From Bacillus timonensis (GTDB taxonomy: Bacteria > Bacillota > Bacilli > Bacillales > Bacillaceae_L): DNA of 64,000 bases. Of this stretch, positions 26,172 through 35,735 are shown piece after piece. The stretch lies in NCBI RefSeq assembly GCF_004799755.1, contig NZ_SLUB01000004.1, positions 124,001 through 188,000 of the forward strand, written 5' to 3'. Made by a program: the position numbers and the translations under genes. A model generated the notes under the pieces. That model did no database searches and had not been told where the DNA came from. It saw only the letters and a list, made by a program, of their open reading frames with translations. Within the stretch, counting starts at the first letter, position 1. The number at the start of each line of letters is the position of its first letter.

Positions 26172-28217
26172 ATGGAAATGGATCAATATTTAGAAGTCTT
26201 TATTGAAGAGAGTAAAGAGCATCTCCAGTCTTGTAATGAGCATCTATTAGAATTGGAAAAAGAACCTGAAAATATTTCAATCGTCAATGAAATTTTCCGC
26301 TCAGCCCATACATTAAAGGGAATGTCAGCGACAATGGGGTATGACGATTTAGCTAGCCTCACACACCAAATGGAAAATGTCCTTGATGGCATTCGAAATA
26401 TGAAAATTAATGTTACACCTTCCCTATTAGATATTGTTTTCAAAGCAGTAGATTATTTGGAAGAAATGATTTTTTCAATTGCTGACGGGGGCGACGGAAA
26501 AAAAGATGTTTCAGATGTCGTGTTTTTATTGAAAAAAATTGAAAGTGGAGACGTAATCAAGGATGATGAAGATACACCTGTCATTGTAAATCCAAAAACG
26601 GAAGATGCGGCTATAAAGTCTAATTATGATGATTTTGAATTAACAGTCATCCAACAATCAAAAGAACAAGGTTTTAATTGTTATGAAATTTCAATTGTTC
26701 TTAGAGAGGATTGTTTATTAAAGGCTGCTCGTGTATTTATGGTATTTGAGGTTCTCGAACAGATTGGTGAAATTATTAAATCCATTCCTTCAGTTGATCA
26801 GTTAGAGGAAGAGCAATTTCAAAGTGAGTTTACTGTAACCCTTGTATCAACTGAATTAGCCGAAAATATCGAAAAACGTATTATGAAAGTATCTGAAATA
26901 GATAGAGTAACAGTTCTAGATGTCCAACTTGATTCATTGAATGCTGTAACTCAAGAACATCTTCAGGCACAAGCAGAAGTTGCTCCTACACTTGCTGTTG
27001 GGGATGAACAACTGAAATCTGAAAAAGAAGACCAGCATCCTGCTAGATCAGGTACTAAGCATGGAGGAAATCACAAGACGATTAGGGTCAATATTGAACG
27101 ACTTGATATTCTGATGAATTTATTTGAAGAACTGGTCATTGATAGAGGACGTTTAGAGCAAATTTCTCGTGACCTAAACCATTCTGAGTTAAATGAAACG
27201 GTAGAAAGAATGTCAAGAGTTTCAGGAGATTTACAAAATATCATCCTCACAATGAGAATGGTTCCTGTTGAAACCGTTTTTAATCGTTTCCCACGTATGG
27301 TACGCCAATTAGCCAAGGATTTGCATAAAAAAATTGACCTTCAAATCATAGGAGCGGAAACGGAATTAGATCGGACTGTTATCGATGAAATCGGTGACCC
27401 ACTTGTACATCTTTTGCGCAATGCACTGGACCATGGGATTGAAACACCTGAAATCCGAGTGCAAAATGGAAAACAAGAAGAAGGTACTGTTATTTTACGT
27501 GCCTATCACAGTGGGAATCATGTCTTTATTGAAATTGAAGATGATGGTGCTGGTATTAGTCGTGATAAAATCATTCAAAAAGCGATTAACAAAGGGTTGA
27601 TTACAGTGAAATCAGCCGAGACCTTAACTGATAGCCAAGTATTTGATTTCATTTTCTCATCCGGTTTTTCAACTGCTGAAAAGATATCGGATGTTTCTGG
27701 CCGTGGGGTTGGGCTAGACGTTGTAAAGAATACAATTGAATCACTAGGTGGCTCGATTACGATTCAATCTGCGATGGGAAAAGGATCTGTTTTTTCCATC
27801 CAGCTACCATTAACGTTATCTATCATATCGGTCATGCTTGTTGAAGTTCAAAATGAAAAGTTTGCAATACCACTTTCTTCAATTATTGAAACGGCTATCA
27901 TCAAAAAAAGGGAGATCCTTCATGCCCACAATCAAAAAGTAATCGATTTTAGAGGCAAAGTTGTTCCGCTAGTAGACTTAAAAGATATTTTTGAAATACC
28001 TGCTGACACAGTTGAGGATGAATACCTTTCCGTTGTCATTGTGAAAAAAGCAGATAAATCCGCAGGACTCATTGTTGATTCGTTCATTGGTCAACAAGAG
28101 ATTGTGTTGAAGTCGTTAGGAAACTATTTATCAAATGTGTTCGCCATTTCTGGAGCAACCATCTTAGGTGATGGTCAAGTAGCTTTAATCGTTGATTGTA
28201 ATGCATTAATCAAATAA
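26172..28217 (+). CDS. cheA: Chemotaxis histidine kinase CheA
   Basis: Receptor-coupled histidine kinase that phosphorylates CheY and CheB. The ATG at 26172 (MEMDQYLEVFIEESKEH) is 8 bp after AAAAGGGG. The protein is 681 aa. P1 carries phospho-accepting His46 (RSAHTLKGMSATMG). A P2 CheY-binding region lies at about 160-260. The dimerisation domain P3 begins near IRVNIERLDILMNL. The ATPase P4 has HLLRNALDHGIE (N box) and DDGAGIS (G1). The CheW-like P5 is at the C-terminus. It is followed by cheW. Confidence 0.97.
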   Translation: MEMDQYLEVFIEESKEHLQSCNEHLLELEKEPENISIVNEIFRSAHTLKGMSATMGYDDLASLTHQMENVLDGIRNMKINVTPSLLDIVFKAVDYLEEMIFSIADGGDGKKDVSDVVFLLKKIESGDVIKDDEDTPVIVNPKTEDAAIKSNYDDFELTVIQQSKEQGFNCYEISIVLREDCLLKAARVFMVFEVLEQIGEIIKSIPSVDQLEEEQFQSEFTVTLVSTELAENIEKRIMKVSEIDRVTVLDVQLDSLNAVTQEHLQAQAEVAPTLAVGDEQLKSEKEDQHPARSGTKHGGNHKTIRVNIERLDILMNLFEELVIDRGRLEQISRDLNHSELNETVERMSRVSGDLQNIILTMRMVPVETVFNRFPRMVRQLAKDLHKKIDLQIIGAETELDRTVIDEIGDPLVHLLRNALDHGIETPEIRVQNGKQEEGTVILRAYHSGNHVFIEIEDDGAGISRDKIIQKAINKGLITVKSAETLTDSQVFDFIFSSGFSTAEKISDVSGRGVGLDVVKNTIESLGGSITIQSAMGKGSVFSIQLPLTLSIISVMLVEVQNEKFAIPLSSIIETAIIKKREILHAHNQKVIDFRGKVVPLVDLKDIFEIPADTVEDEYLSVVIVKKADKSAGLIVDSFIGQQEIVLKSLGNYLSNVFAISGATILGDGQVALIVDCNALIK

Positions 28218-28246
28218 ATTTTTTGTAGGTAATAGGGGGAGGAAAC

Positions 28247-28708
28247 ATGACTGAACAAGCAGCTGTGTTAAAAGTAATTGTATTTTCACTCCAAAATGAG
28301 GAATACGGGATACCAGTTTCTCAGGTACGTTCTATTGAAAAAGTACAGCACATTACTCGTGTACCTAGAACAGCACCATTTGTAAAGGGTGTTATTAATC
28401 TAAGAGGAGTTGTTACTCCAATTATTGATTTAAGAACACGTTTTGGTATGGTTGATACTGAGTATACGGACAGCACAAGGATTATTATTGTTGCGACGGA
28501 TGATGCTGAAGTCGGATTAATTGTAGATACCGCAAATGACGTAATGGATATTCAAGTTGACTCAATTGAGCCTCCACCCGAGATTGTAGGTAGTGTTGAA
28601 GTAGAATACCTAGAAGGAGTAGCAAAGCTGGAGAAAAGGCTGCTTATTTTATTAAATCTAGAAAAGGTTCTTAATCCAAAATTAGTAAAGGAAAAGATGG
28701 AAGGATAA
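28247..28708 (+). CDS. cheW: Chemotaxis coupling protein CheW
   Basis: Scaffold that links CheA to chemoreceptors. It is 153 aa with two SH3-like subdomains. KVIVFSLQNEEYGIPVSQVR and VKGVINLRGVVTPIIDLRTR are the family signatures. The ATG at 28247 follows AGGGGGAGG (28233-28241), one of the strongest ribosome binding sites in the operon. cheC starts 5 bp after the stop. No unusual residue is visible. Confidence 0.96.
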   Translation: MTEQAAVLKVIVFSLQNEEYGIPVSQVRSIEKVQHITRVPRTAPFVKGVINLRGVVTPIIDLRTRFGMVDTEYTDSTRIIIVATDDAEVGLIVDTANDVMDIQVDSIEPPPEIVGSVEVEYLEGVAKLEKRLLILLNLEKVLNPKLVKEKMEG

Positions 28709-28713
28709 TCGAT

Positions 28714-29355
28714 ATGTCATTTTTCAAACGTATTAATTCTACACATTTAGATATTTTAAAAGAGATTGGAAATATTGGGGTTGGGCACTCTGCTACCGCT
28801 TTGTCGAAGCTATTACAGCGAAAAATTGATATGCAGGTGCCAAATGTGAGAATCGTTTCGTTTGATGAAATGATGGAGTTTGCAGGTGGTGCTGAAAATA
28901 TTGTTGCGGGTATTTTCCTCCGTATTGAAGGGGATTTAACCGGGAATATGTTTTTTATTTTGCAGCTTCCACAAGCTACAACATTAATCCAGGATGTCGT
29001 CGGTGATAAAAGTTTCTCTTTTGAAAGTGACTCTCAAAATGAAATGGGGATATCAGCGTTTCAAGAAGTTGGAAATATACTATCTGGCTCCTATCTTACA
29101 TCATTATCAGATTTTACTGGGTTGAATTTGTATCCATCCGTTCCCGGTTTTTCAATCGATATGGTAGGTGCTATTATCGGCTATGGCTTACTGGAATTAT
29201 CACAGGTAAGTGATTTTGCGATTGTCATCGAAACCGAAATTAAAGAAAATGAAAATCCAGAAAACAACAATATAAATGGGCATTTTTTGCTGTTGCCGGA
29301 TCCTGATTCATTCGAAAAAATCTTCACTGCATTAGGAGTTCAAATTCATGATTGA
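28714..29355 (+). CDS. cheC: CheY-P phosphatase CheC
   Basis: Phosphatase that, bound to CheD, dephosphorylates CheY-P in the Bacillus adaptation system. It is 213 aa. Both ExxxN active-site helices are present: [20 protein letters not shown] and [18 protein letters not shown]. The ATG at 28714 follows AAGGATAAT. It overlaps cheD by 8 bp, in keeping with the known CheC-CheD complex. It lacks the FliN domain that marks its relative FliY upstream. Confidence 0.95.
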   Translation: MSFFKRINSTHLDILKEIGNIGVGHSATALSKLLQRKIDMQVPNVRIVSFDEMMEFAGGAENIVAGIFLRIEGDLTGNMFFILQLPQATTLIQDVVGDKSFSFESDSQNEMGISAFQEVGNILSGSYLTSLSDFTGLNLYPSVPGFSIDMVGAIIGYGLLELSQVSDFAIVIETEIKENENPENNNINGHFLLLPDPDSFEKIFTALGVQIHD

Positions 29356-29845
29356 CTCTTCTCAAGTCATAAAAGTGGGGATCGCTGATATGAATGTTAT
29401 TACTGCACCTGACTTAATCCGAACCTCTGGATTAGGTTCCTGTGTGGGGGTGGTCATTTATGATCAAGCAAAAAAGGTAGCAGGACTAGCCCATATCATG
29501 TTACCAAGTTCGGCCTCGACAAAAGCAGGAAACATCAATATTGCTAAATATGCAGATACTGCAATAGAGGAGCTCATATATAAAATTACTGGAATCGGTG
29601 GTCGGGAAAAGAGCCTAAAAGCCAAAATTGCTGGTGGGGCCCAAATGTTTCAATTTCAATCAGGCAGTGATATTATGAGAATTGGCCCGCGCAACATTGA
29701 AGCGGTGGAGGCAGAGTTAAAACGCTTAAAAATCACTCTTGTTGCTTCAGATGTTGGTGGGAGCAATGGTCGAACGATTGAATTTAATCCGGAGACAACC
29801 ATATTAAAAATCCGCACAGTCAACAAAGGGACTAAGGAAATTTAA
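29348..29845 (+). CDS. cheD: Chemoreceptor glutamine deamidase CheD
   Basis: Deamidates receptor glutamines and takes part in adaptation through CheC. It is 165 aa. The catalytic Cys is in [14 protein letters not shown] (about residues 25-38), the His in [11 protein letters not shown] and a Thr in [10 protein letters not shown]. The ATG at 29348 lies within the end of cheC, with the RBS-like GGAG of 29334-29337 upstream. sigD follows after a 47-bp gap that holds only its ribosome binding site. Confidence 0.95.
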   Translation: MIDSSQVIKVGIADMNVITAPDLIRTSGLGSCVGVVIYDQAKKVAGLAHIMLPSSASTKAGNINIAKYADTAIEELIYKITGIGGREKSLKAKIAGGAQMFQFQSGSDIMRIGPRNIEAVEAELKRLKITLVASDVGGSNGRTIEFNPETTILKIRTVNKGTKEI

Positions 29846-29892
29846 GTAGGTTAAAATAATGTTTCTTAAAATTAACGAAAAGGAGGAGTAGA

Positions 29893-30660
29893 ATGTCCAG
29901 ATTATCATCAACTGATCAAGAGGAGCATTGGCAGAAATGGACCGACTCAAGAGACCCAGATGCAGGGGATGCGCTTGTAAGAAAATACTTGCCTCTCGTA
30001 TCATACCATGTACAGAGAATCTCAGTCACACTACCGAAAAGTGTGAATAAAGATGATTTAAAAAGTCTTGCGATGGTTGGGTTATATGATGCTCTGGAAA
30101 AATTCGATCCTTCTCGTGACTTAAAATTTGATACATATGCTTCCTTTCGAATACGAGGAGCCATATTAGACGGGCTCAGAAAGGAAGATTGGTTACCTAG
30201 AAGTTCAAGAGAAAAAACAAAAAAAGTGGAGTCTGCCATCGAAAAGCTAGAACAAAAGCTGATGCGCAATGTAACAATTTCGGAAATCGCCGCTGAAGTC
30301 GAGATGAGTGAAGAGGATGTTTATCAAACCATGAATGAAGGCTTCTTTGCAAATGTACTTTCCATGGACGATCATCAACATGATGACGAGGGCCTTGATA
30401 AATCAGCTTTTACCATAAAGGATTATGCGACCTTAACACCAGAAGAACATGTTGTTAAAAAAGAAGTACTTCACCAATTAATGAATGTCATCCAACAATT
30501 AAACGAAAAAGAGCAGTTGATTATAAGTTTATTTTATAAAGATGAGCTTACATTAACTGAAATTGGACAGGTTATGGGGTTATCGACATCGAGAATATCC
30601 CAAATTCACTCGAAGGCCCTCTTTAAATTAAGGGATATCTTACAAAAACACATCCATTAA
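29893..30660 (+). CDS. sigD: Motility RNA polymerase sigma factor SigD
   Basis: Sigma-28 family factor for late motility genes (flagellin, motAB, autolysins) and, in B. subtilis, for the fla/che operon itself. It is 255 aa. Region 2 includes YDALEKFDPSRDLKFDTYAS and IRGAILDGLRKEDWLPRS; region 3 follows; region 4 ends LTEIGQVMGLSTSRISQIHS. The ATG at 29893 follows AAAGGAGGAG (29879-29888). The distal position in a very long operon is functionally important in B. subtilis because it sets the fraction of motile cells. Confidence 0.96.
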   Translation: MSRLSSTDQEEHWQKWTDSRDPDAGDALVRKYLPLVSYHVQRISVTLPKSVNKDDLKSLAMVGLYDALEKFDPSRDLKFDTYASFRIRGAILDGLRKEDWLPRSSREKTKKVESAIEKLEQKLMRNVTISEIAAEVEMSEEDVYQTMNEGFFANVLSMDDHQHDDEGLDKSAFTIKDYATLTPEEHVVKKEVLHQLMNVIQQLNEKEQLIISLFYKDELTLTEIGQVMGLSTSRISQIHSKALFKLRDILQKHIH

Positions 30661-30688
30661 AAAAAGGCATCAAAAAGGCGGGAGGATT

Positions 30689-32050
30689 GTGTCAGAATTA
30701 GAATTATTAATATCCAAGGATAAATTAACTGTACATATCAATGTCATGAGAGATTCTATACCTCTTCAAATTGAAGAGTCTGACGTCTATTCTTTACTGT
30801 CTAAACATGGAATTTCGTTTGGAATAAAACGAGATGTCATTTCTAAAATGGTTTCGGATGTGAATAGCATGCTTTTCCCCGTATTACTTGCAGAGGGCGA
30901 GGCTTCACAAAAAGGCGAAGATGGTTTTATAAAGCTAGAAACTGTTGAACAGAAACACGAGATTCATTCTAACGAGGTATTAAATTTTCGAAATGTAAGG
31001 CAAATACCGTCCGTAAGAGCAGGTCAGCTTGTTGCAACCATTTATCCGAGTAAGCTTGGGATTCCAGGAAGAAACGTATTCGGACATCCAATTGCAGCTG
31101 CAGATGGGAATCCAAATCCATCTATGGTGGGTAAAAACGTTGTGGAGACAAATGGGAAGCTTTACGCCTCAATTGACGGACAAATCACCTTATCAGATAA
31201 AAAGATTAACGTTCTCCCATTTTTTGAAGTAGATGGAGATTTAAATTTAAAAACCGGAAATATTGACTTTGTTGGGAATGTAACCATTAGAGGGAATGTA
31301 CCTAGCGATTATGTTGTCAAAGCAGGTGGTGATATCTCAATATATGGCATTGTTGAAGGCGCACAAATAGTGGCGGGAGGTTCCATTTTTATATATGGAG
31401 GGATTGTTGGGTTTACAAAAGCATTGATTCGTGCCGAAGGGGATATTATTGCATCCTATTTGAATCAATGTCAGGTATATGCAGGAAAAAATATCGAAAT
31501 AACAGGTTCGATTTTACATAGTGTCTGTTTTGCCAAAGAAAATGTTCATGCCATAACTGGGAGTCTCATTGGAGGACTAATATCGGCAGGGAACCATGTA
31601 ACGGCAAAGGACATCGGCAATGCATCACATACAAAAACAGAGATCCAGATTGGAACAACTGAACATAATAGTGAAGAAGAAAAACGAATTCGTTCGGAAA
31701 TAGATACAACAAAAGCCCATCTTCAAAAAGTTTTACTAATACTGCAGAAATTAGCAGAAAAATACAAGCGGACATCCATTCTAACAGAGGATGAAGTGCT
31801 ACTTCTCAAAAGAGACAAACTCACACAAACGGAGCTAACAAAAAAGCTAGAGTTACTTGAATCAGAATTACTTGAACTTTCTTCAAAACAGAAGGAAGTG
31901 ACTGCATTTATAATAGCTACCGGAAATCTATATCCGAATGTCAATATCCAATTTGGTAAATATAAAAGAATCACCAACCAACTCTTTCACCATGTAAAAG
32001 CGCAACTAGTTAATAAAGAGATTTCAATAGACATCTATTCTGAAAAATAA
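30689..32050 (+). CDS. FapA/DUF342 (polymer-forming beta-helix) domain protein
   Basis: A 453-aa protein with a DUF342/FapA layout. An N-terminal mixed domain (about residues 1-170) precedes a short right-handed beta-helix (about residues 180-290) with repeats such as DGDLNLKTGNIDFVGNVTI, GNVPSDYVVKAGGDISIYG and GGSIFIYGGIVG. A C-terminal coiled coil (about residues 320-420) completes it. No signal peptide is seen. The GTG at 30689 follows GGAGG only 3 bp upstream, so initiation may be weak. In B. subtilis 168, swrB directly follows sigD, so this gene is an addition there. Its function is unknown; a role in motility or cell-surface coupling is inference. Confidence 0.85.
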   Translation: MSELELLISKDKLTVHINVMRDSIPLQIEESDVYSLLSKHGISFGIKRDVISKMVSDVNSMLFPVLLAEGEASQKGEDGFIKLETVEQKHEIHSNEVLNFRNVRQIPSVRAGQLVATIYPSKLGIPGRNVFGHPIAAADGNPNPSMVGKNVVETNGKLYASIDGQITLSDKKINVLPFFEVDGDLNLKTGNIDFVGNVTIRGNVPSDYVVKAGGDISIYGIVEGAQIVAGGSIFIYGGIVGFTKALIRAEGDIIASYLNQCQVYAGKNIEITGSILHSVCFAKENVHAITGSLIGGLISAGNHVTAKDIGNASHTKTEIQIGTTEHNSEEEKRIRSEIDTTKAHLQKVLLILQKLAEKYKRTSILTEDEVLLLKRDKLTQTELTKKLELLESELLELSSKQKEVTAFIIATGNLYPNVNIQFGKYKRITNQLFHHVKAQLVNKEISIDIYSEK

Positions 32051-32070
32051 ATTGGAAGAAGTGATAATCA

Positions 32071-32376
32071 TTGAGTCTAAAATTAGTCGAGTTACAAGTT
32101 GCGATTCCAAGAACTCAGGATGCAGGAAAGGTCCAGGAACAAGTAATTAACCGTGGACAGCATATGCAAGACAAAATCACAGCAGAAAATGAGAAATTGG
32201 AGAAAAGAAACCGAGCAAAAGTCAACGAAAACAACAAATCTGAAAACGCACAAATACATAAGGATGCATCATCAAACTCTTTTTCAAAACAGCCTTCAAA
32301 TAAAACTAAACATGCTGAACAAGAAGAGAAAGAGCAACATCCATACAAGGGCAATTTTATTGATATTGTGGGATAG
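32071..32376 (+). CDS. Small hydrophilic protein of unknown function in the flagellar operon
   Basis: A 101-aa, very hydrophilic protein from a TTG start, 20 bp after the upstream gene. The N-terminus (LKLVELQVAIPRTQDAGKVQ) looks structured. The middle is Lys/Glu/Asn/Ser-rich and probably disordered. The C-terminus ends in HPYKGNFIDIVG, a compact motif that looks like a conserved docking tail. There is no membrane segment or catalytic motif. It has a weak GAAGAAGTGA Shine-Dalgarno. It resembles conserved hypothetical proteins of Bacillaceae flagellar operons, but I cannot assign a function. Confidence 0.75.
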   Translation: MSLKLVELQVAIPRTQDAGKVQEQVINRGQHMQDKITAENEKLEKRNRAKVNENNKSENAQIHKDASSNSFSKQPSNKTKHAEQEEKEQHPYKGNFIDIVG

Positions 32377-32386
32377 AGGGAATTGA

Positions 32387-32899
32387 ATGACAACCATATT
32401 ATTTATACTTAGTTTTGCGTTACTTGCTGTTGCCTTTTTTTTAATCATTCTTTTATATCTTAAAATAACGCAACTAAAAGATGTTGAAATGAAACAAGAA
32501 CGTTTACTAAAAGAATTTGAAAATGTGATCACTTCATATGTGATGGAAATCAAGGAAGAAAATGAAGTGTTTTTAAATAGAATTAAAGATATGAACCATG
32601 AACAAAAAGAAGAAAGCCAGAAGGAATCCATTCACATTAGAGAGCCGGAGTTAACTACTGATGATCTACAAGACCTTCTCCCGTCTTATTCAGATAGGGA
32701 GGAAGCTGGGAAGGTTAATCTAGTAGAAAATGAAATAAAACAAGAAACCCATGGAAATAATGAAAATAGTAAAGATACTATTGTTAGAGACATCGAACAT
32801 CTTCTAAAACTGGGCCTTTCTTATGAAGAGATTGCAAAAAAACTAAATAAGGGAAAAACTGAAATCGAACTTTTACACAAATTTCGTCAAAACCACTAA
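32387..32899 (+). CDS. swrB: Swarming motility protein SwrB (YlxL)
   Basis: Single-pass membrane protein that in B. subtilis activates the FliP export gate and raises SigD activity. It is 170 aa. A membrane segment covers residues 3-26 (ILFILSFALLAVAFFLIIL), followed by a charged, mainly helical region. A C-terminal helix-turn-helix-like segment reads HLLKLGLSYEEIAKKLNKGK (about residues 138-157). The ATG follows AGAGGGAA. It is the last gene of the fla/che operon, just before the rpsB promoter. Confidence 0.88.
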   Translation: MTTILFILSFALLAVAFFLIILLYLKITQLKDVEMKQERLLKEFENVITSYVMEIKEENEVFLNRIKDMNHEQKEESQKESIHIREPELTTDDLQDLLPSYSDREEAGKVNLVENEIKQETHGNNENSKDTIVRDIEHLLKLGLSYEEIAKKLNKGKTEIELLHKFRQNH

Positions 32900-32905
32900 T
32901 TTTTC

Positions 32906-32935
32906 TTGACCCACTGATTTCGATTGTGGTATATT
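32906..32935 (+). promoter_or_regulatory. Sigma-A promoter of rpsB
   Basis: TTGACC (32906-32911), an 18-bp spacer and TATATT (32930-32935) give a good vegetative promoter 10 bp after the swrB stop region. The transcript should start near 32942, which leaves a leader of about 105 nt before rpsB. Confidence 0.8.
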
Positions 32936-32956
32936 AATTTTTGGTGTTATCACACA

Positions 32957-33016
32957 CGTTCATAGATTTAAGCATTGGTGCTGTTCATACAGTTTTGCTT
33001 AAAGATGATATGAACG
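32957..33016 (+). promoter_or_regulatory. Folded 5' leader of rpsB, candidate r-protein autoregulatory RNA
   Basis: Three nested stems are visible. CGTTCATA (32957-32964) pairs perfectly with TATGAACG (33009-33016). TTTAAGCA (32967-32974) pairs with TGCTTAAA (32996-33003). CTGT-TCAT-ACAG (32981-32992) caps the structure. The 3' arm abuts GGAGG (33016-33020), and a second site AGGAGG serves the start. Such long leaders before ribosomal protein genes usually bind the product (here S2), which is inference. Confidence 0.65.
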
Positions 33017-33035
33017 GAGGACAAAAAACCATTAG

Positions 33036-33746
<711 letters not shown>

Positions 33747-33752
33747 TGAGCG

Positions 33753-33793
33753 AAAGGTGATAAGAGGGTTATGCCTTTTATCACCTTTTTTAA
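33753..33793 (+). terminator. Intrinsic terminator after rpsB
   Basis: AAAGGTGATAAGAGG (33753-33767) pairs with CCTTTTATCACCTTT (33774-33788) through 15 bp with one G-U, a 6-nt loop (GTTATG) and a T-run. It may allow partial read-through into tsf. Confidence 0.9.
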
Positions 33794-33894
33794 GAACTAT
33801 ATATTTTTACCGTTTTTAAGTCATAATACAAACAGAATGTTTAAAGAATTAATATTCGTTCAAGTACATAGTGGCAAATAAGGAGGAAAACATA

Positions 33895-34776
33895 ATGGCA
33901 GTTACTGCACAAATGGTAAAAGAGCTCCGTGAAAAAACTGGAGCAGGAATGATGGACTGTAAAAAGGCTCTTACAGAAACTGATGGTGATATGGACAAAG
34001 CGATCGACTACCTTCGTGAAAAAGGTATTGCGAAAGCTGCGAAAAAAGGTGACCGTATCGCTGCTGAAGGTTTAACTTCTATTGAAGTTTCAGGTAATGA
34101 AGCAGTTATTTTAGAAGTAAACTCTGAAACAGATTTCGTTGCAAAGAACGAAGGCTTCCAAACGTTAGTAAAAGAATTAGGTGCTCATCTTTTAGCGAAA
34201 AAGCCAGCTAATGTTGAAGAAGCATTAGAACAAAAGATGGACAACGGTTCAACTGTTTCTGAATATATTAATGGTGCAATTGCAAAAATTGGAGAAAAGC
34301 TTTCCCTTCGTCGTTTCGAGATTGCTACAAAAGAAGACGGTGATGTATTTGGTGCTTACCTTCACATGGGTGGACGTATTGGCGTTCTGTCTGTTTTAGG
34401 TGGTACAACAGACGCTGATGTAGCAAAGGATGTAGCAATGCACGTAGCAGCGGTAAATCCTAAATATGTATCACGTGATCAAGTTTCTTCTGAAGAAGTT
34501 GAACATGAGCGTGAAGTTTTAACACAACAAGCATTAAATGAAGGTAAACCAGAAAATATCGTTGCGAAAATGGTTGAAGGACGCCTTGGTAAGTTCTTCG
34601 AAGATATCTGTCTTCTTGACCAAAGCTTCGTTAAAGACCCAGACCAAAAAGTTCGTAAGTTTGTTGAATCTAAAGGTGCTACAGTGAAGAGCTTCGTTCG
34701 TTACGAAGTTGGTGAAGGTATCGAGAAACGTCAAGATAACTTCGCTGAAGAAGTAATGAGCCAAGTGAAGAAGTAA
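33895..34776 (+). CDS. tsf: Translation elongation factor Ts
   Basis: Nucleotide exchange factor for EF-Tu. The ATG at 33895 ([20 protein letters not shown]) follows AAGGAGG (33880-33886); the longer frame from 33871 includes the Shine-Dalgarno. The length of 293 aa equals that of B. subtilis EF-Ts. The UBA-like N-domain has [19 protein letters not shown]. The core contains [12 protein letters not shown], with the TDFV segment that displaces Mg2+ from EF-Tu. I found no convincing promoter in the 100 bp before it, so read-through from rpsB is likely. Confidence 0.97.
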   Translation: MAVTAQMVKELREKTGAGMMDCKKALTETDGDMDKAIDYLREKGIAKAAKKGDRIAAEGLTSIEVSGNEAVILEVNSETDFVAKNEGFQTLVKELGAHLLAKKPANVEEALEQKMDNGSTVSEYINGAIAKIGEKLSLRRFEIATKEDGDVFGAYLHMGGRIGVLSVLGGTTDADVAKDVAMHVAAVNPKYVSRDQVSSEEVEHEREVLTQQALNEGKPENIVAKMVEGRLGKFFEDICLLDQSFVKDPDQKVRKFVESKGATVKSFVRYEVGEGIEKRQDNFAEEVMSQVKK

Positions 34777-34785
34777 AAAGAAAAC

Positions 34786-34814
34786 AGGGAACACGTTATG
34801 TGTTCCCTCTTTTT
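34786..34814 (+). terminator. Intrinsic terminator after tsf
   Basis: A 9-bp perfect stem, AGGGAACAC (34786-34794) with GTGTTCCCT (34800-34808), has a GTTAT loop and ends CTTTTT. Confidence 0.92.
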
Positions 34815-34863
34815 GAAATGTTTAGTATTGCGCCATTAAAAAAGGTGCTAGTACTTTTTTTGT

Positions 34864-34982
34864 GTCTAGCACAAGGCGCCATCGGCTCTCAGGTCTAAGC
34901 CAATCGCTTCTGAAGGTAAAATGCACCTTCTGTCAGCGCTCGTCTTATGCTTGGCGCCGATAGGCGGGCGCATTGTACTTTT
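34864..34982 (+). repeat. Structured ~120-bp interspersed repeat, copy 1 (upstream of pyrH)
   Basis: Begins GTCTAGC and aligns along its whole length with 39246-39366. Shared blocks are GTCTAGC, GCCATCGGCTC, TTCTGAAGG, CCTTC-GTCAG and CTCGTCTT. Central hairpin: GAAGGT (34912-34917) with ACCTTC (34925-34930). 3' hairpin: CGCC-GATA-GGCG (34955-34966). Its start also pairs with the upstream flank: GTGCTAG (34845-34851) with CTAGCAC (34866-34872), nested in GCGCC (34830-34834) with GGCGC (34875-34879). It is more GC-rich than the surroundings and non-coding. Confidence 0.75.
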
Positions 34983-35008
34983 CTTAAAAGATGGAGGTTT
35001 TTTATTCG

Positions 35009-35731
35009 ATGAGTGGTGCCAAATATAAGCGTGTAGTGTTAAAATTAAGTGGTGAAGCATTAGCGGGTGAACAGGGATTTGGCATAAATCCATCTGTAAT
35101 CCAGTCTGTAGCAAAACAAGTGAAGGAAGTTGCTGAACTAGGAGTAGAAGTTGCAGTAGTTGTCGGTGGTGGAAATATTTGGAGAGGTAAGATTGGCAGT
35201 GAAATGGGGATGGACCGTGCTAATGCTGACTATATGGGAATGCTTGCAACGGTAATGAATTCCTTAGCTTTACAAGATAGCTTAGAAAATCAAGGAATTC
35301 AAACTCGTGTCCAAACCTCTATTGAAATGCGTCAAGTCGCTGAACCATACATAAGAAGAAAGGCAATTCGTCATCTTGAAAAGAAACGAGTTGTCATATT
35401 TGCAGCAGGTACAGGAAATCCTTACTTCTCAACAGATACAACTGCAGCCCTACGTGCTGCTGAAATCGAGGCAGAGGTTATCTTAATGGCTAAAAACAAT
35501 GTTGATGGTGTCTATAATGCGGATCCATCAATAGATAAAACAGCTGTGAAATATGACACGTTATCCTATCTCGATGTTATAAAAGAAGGACTTGCTGTTA
35601 TGGATTCCACTGCATCTTCACTTTGCATGGACAATGATATTCCGTTAATTGTTTTTTCAATTATGGAAGAAGGCAATATTAAACGTGCCGTTCTAGGAGA
35701 AAATATCGGAACAATTGTAAGGGGGAAATAA
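35009..35731 (+). CDS. pyrH: Uridylate kinase PyrH
   Basis: Phosphorylates UMP to UDP with ATP; hexameric amino-acid-kinase fold, activated by GTP and inhibited by UTP. The ATG at 35009 ([20 protein letters not shown]) is 11 bp after GGAGG (34993-34997); the upstream ATG at 34991 is inside that site. At 240 aa it equals B. subtilis Pyr[33 protein letters not shown] and [20 protein letters not shown] are the signatures. It is cotranscribed with frr, 4 bp downstream. Confidence 0.97.
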   Translation: MSGAKYKRVVLKLSGEALAGEQGFGINPSVIQSVAKQVKEVAELGVEVAVVVGGGNIWRGKIGSEMGMDRANADYMGMLATVMNSLALQDSLENQGIQTRVQTSIEMRQVAEPYIRRKAIRHLEKKRVVIFAAGTGNPYFSTDTTAALRAAEIEAEVILMAKNNVDGVYNADPSIDKTAVKYDTLSYLDVIKEGLAVMDSTASSLCMDNDIPLIVFSIMEEGNIKRAVLGENIGTIVRGK

Positions 35732-35735
35732 CTTT

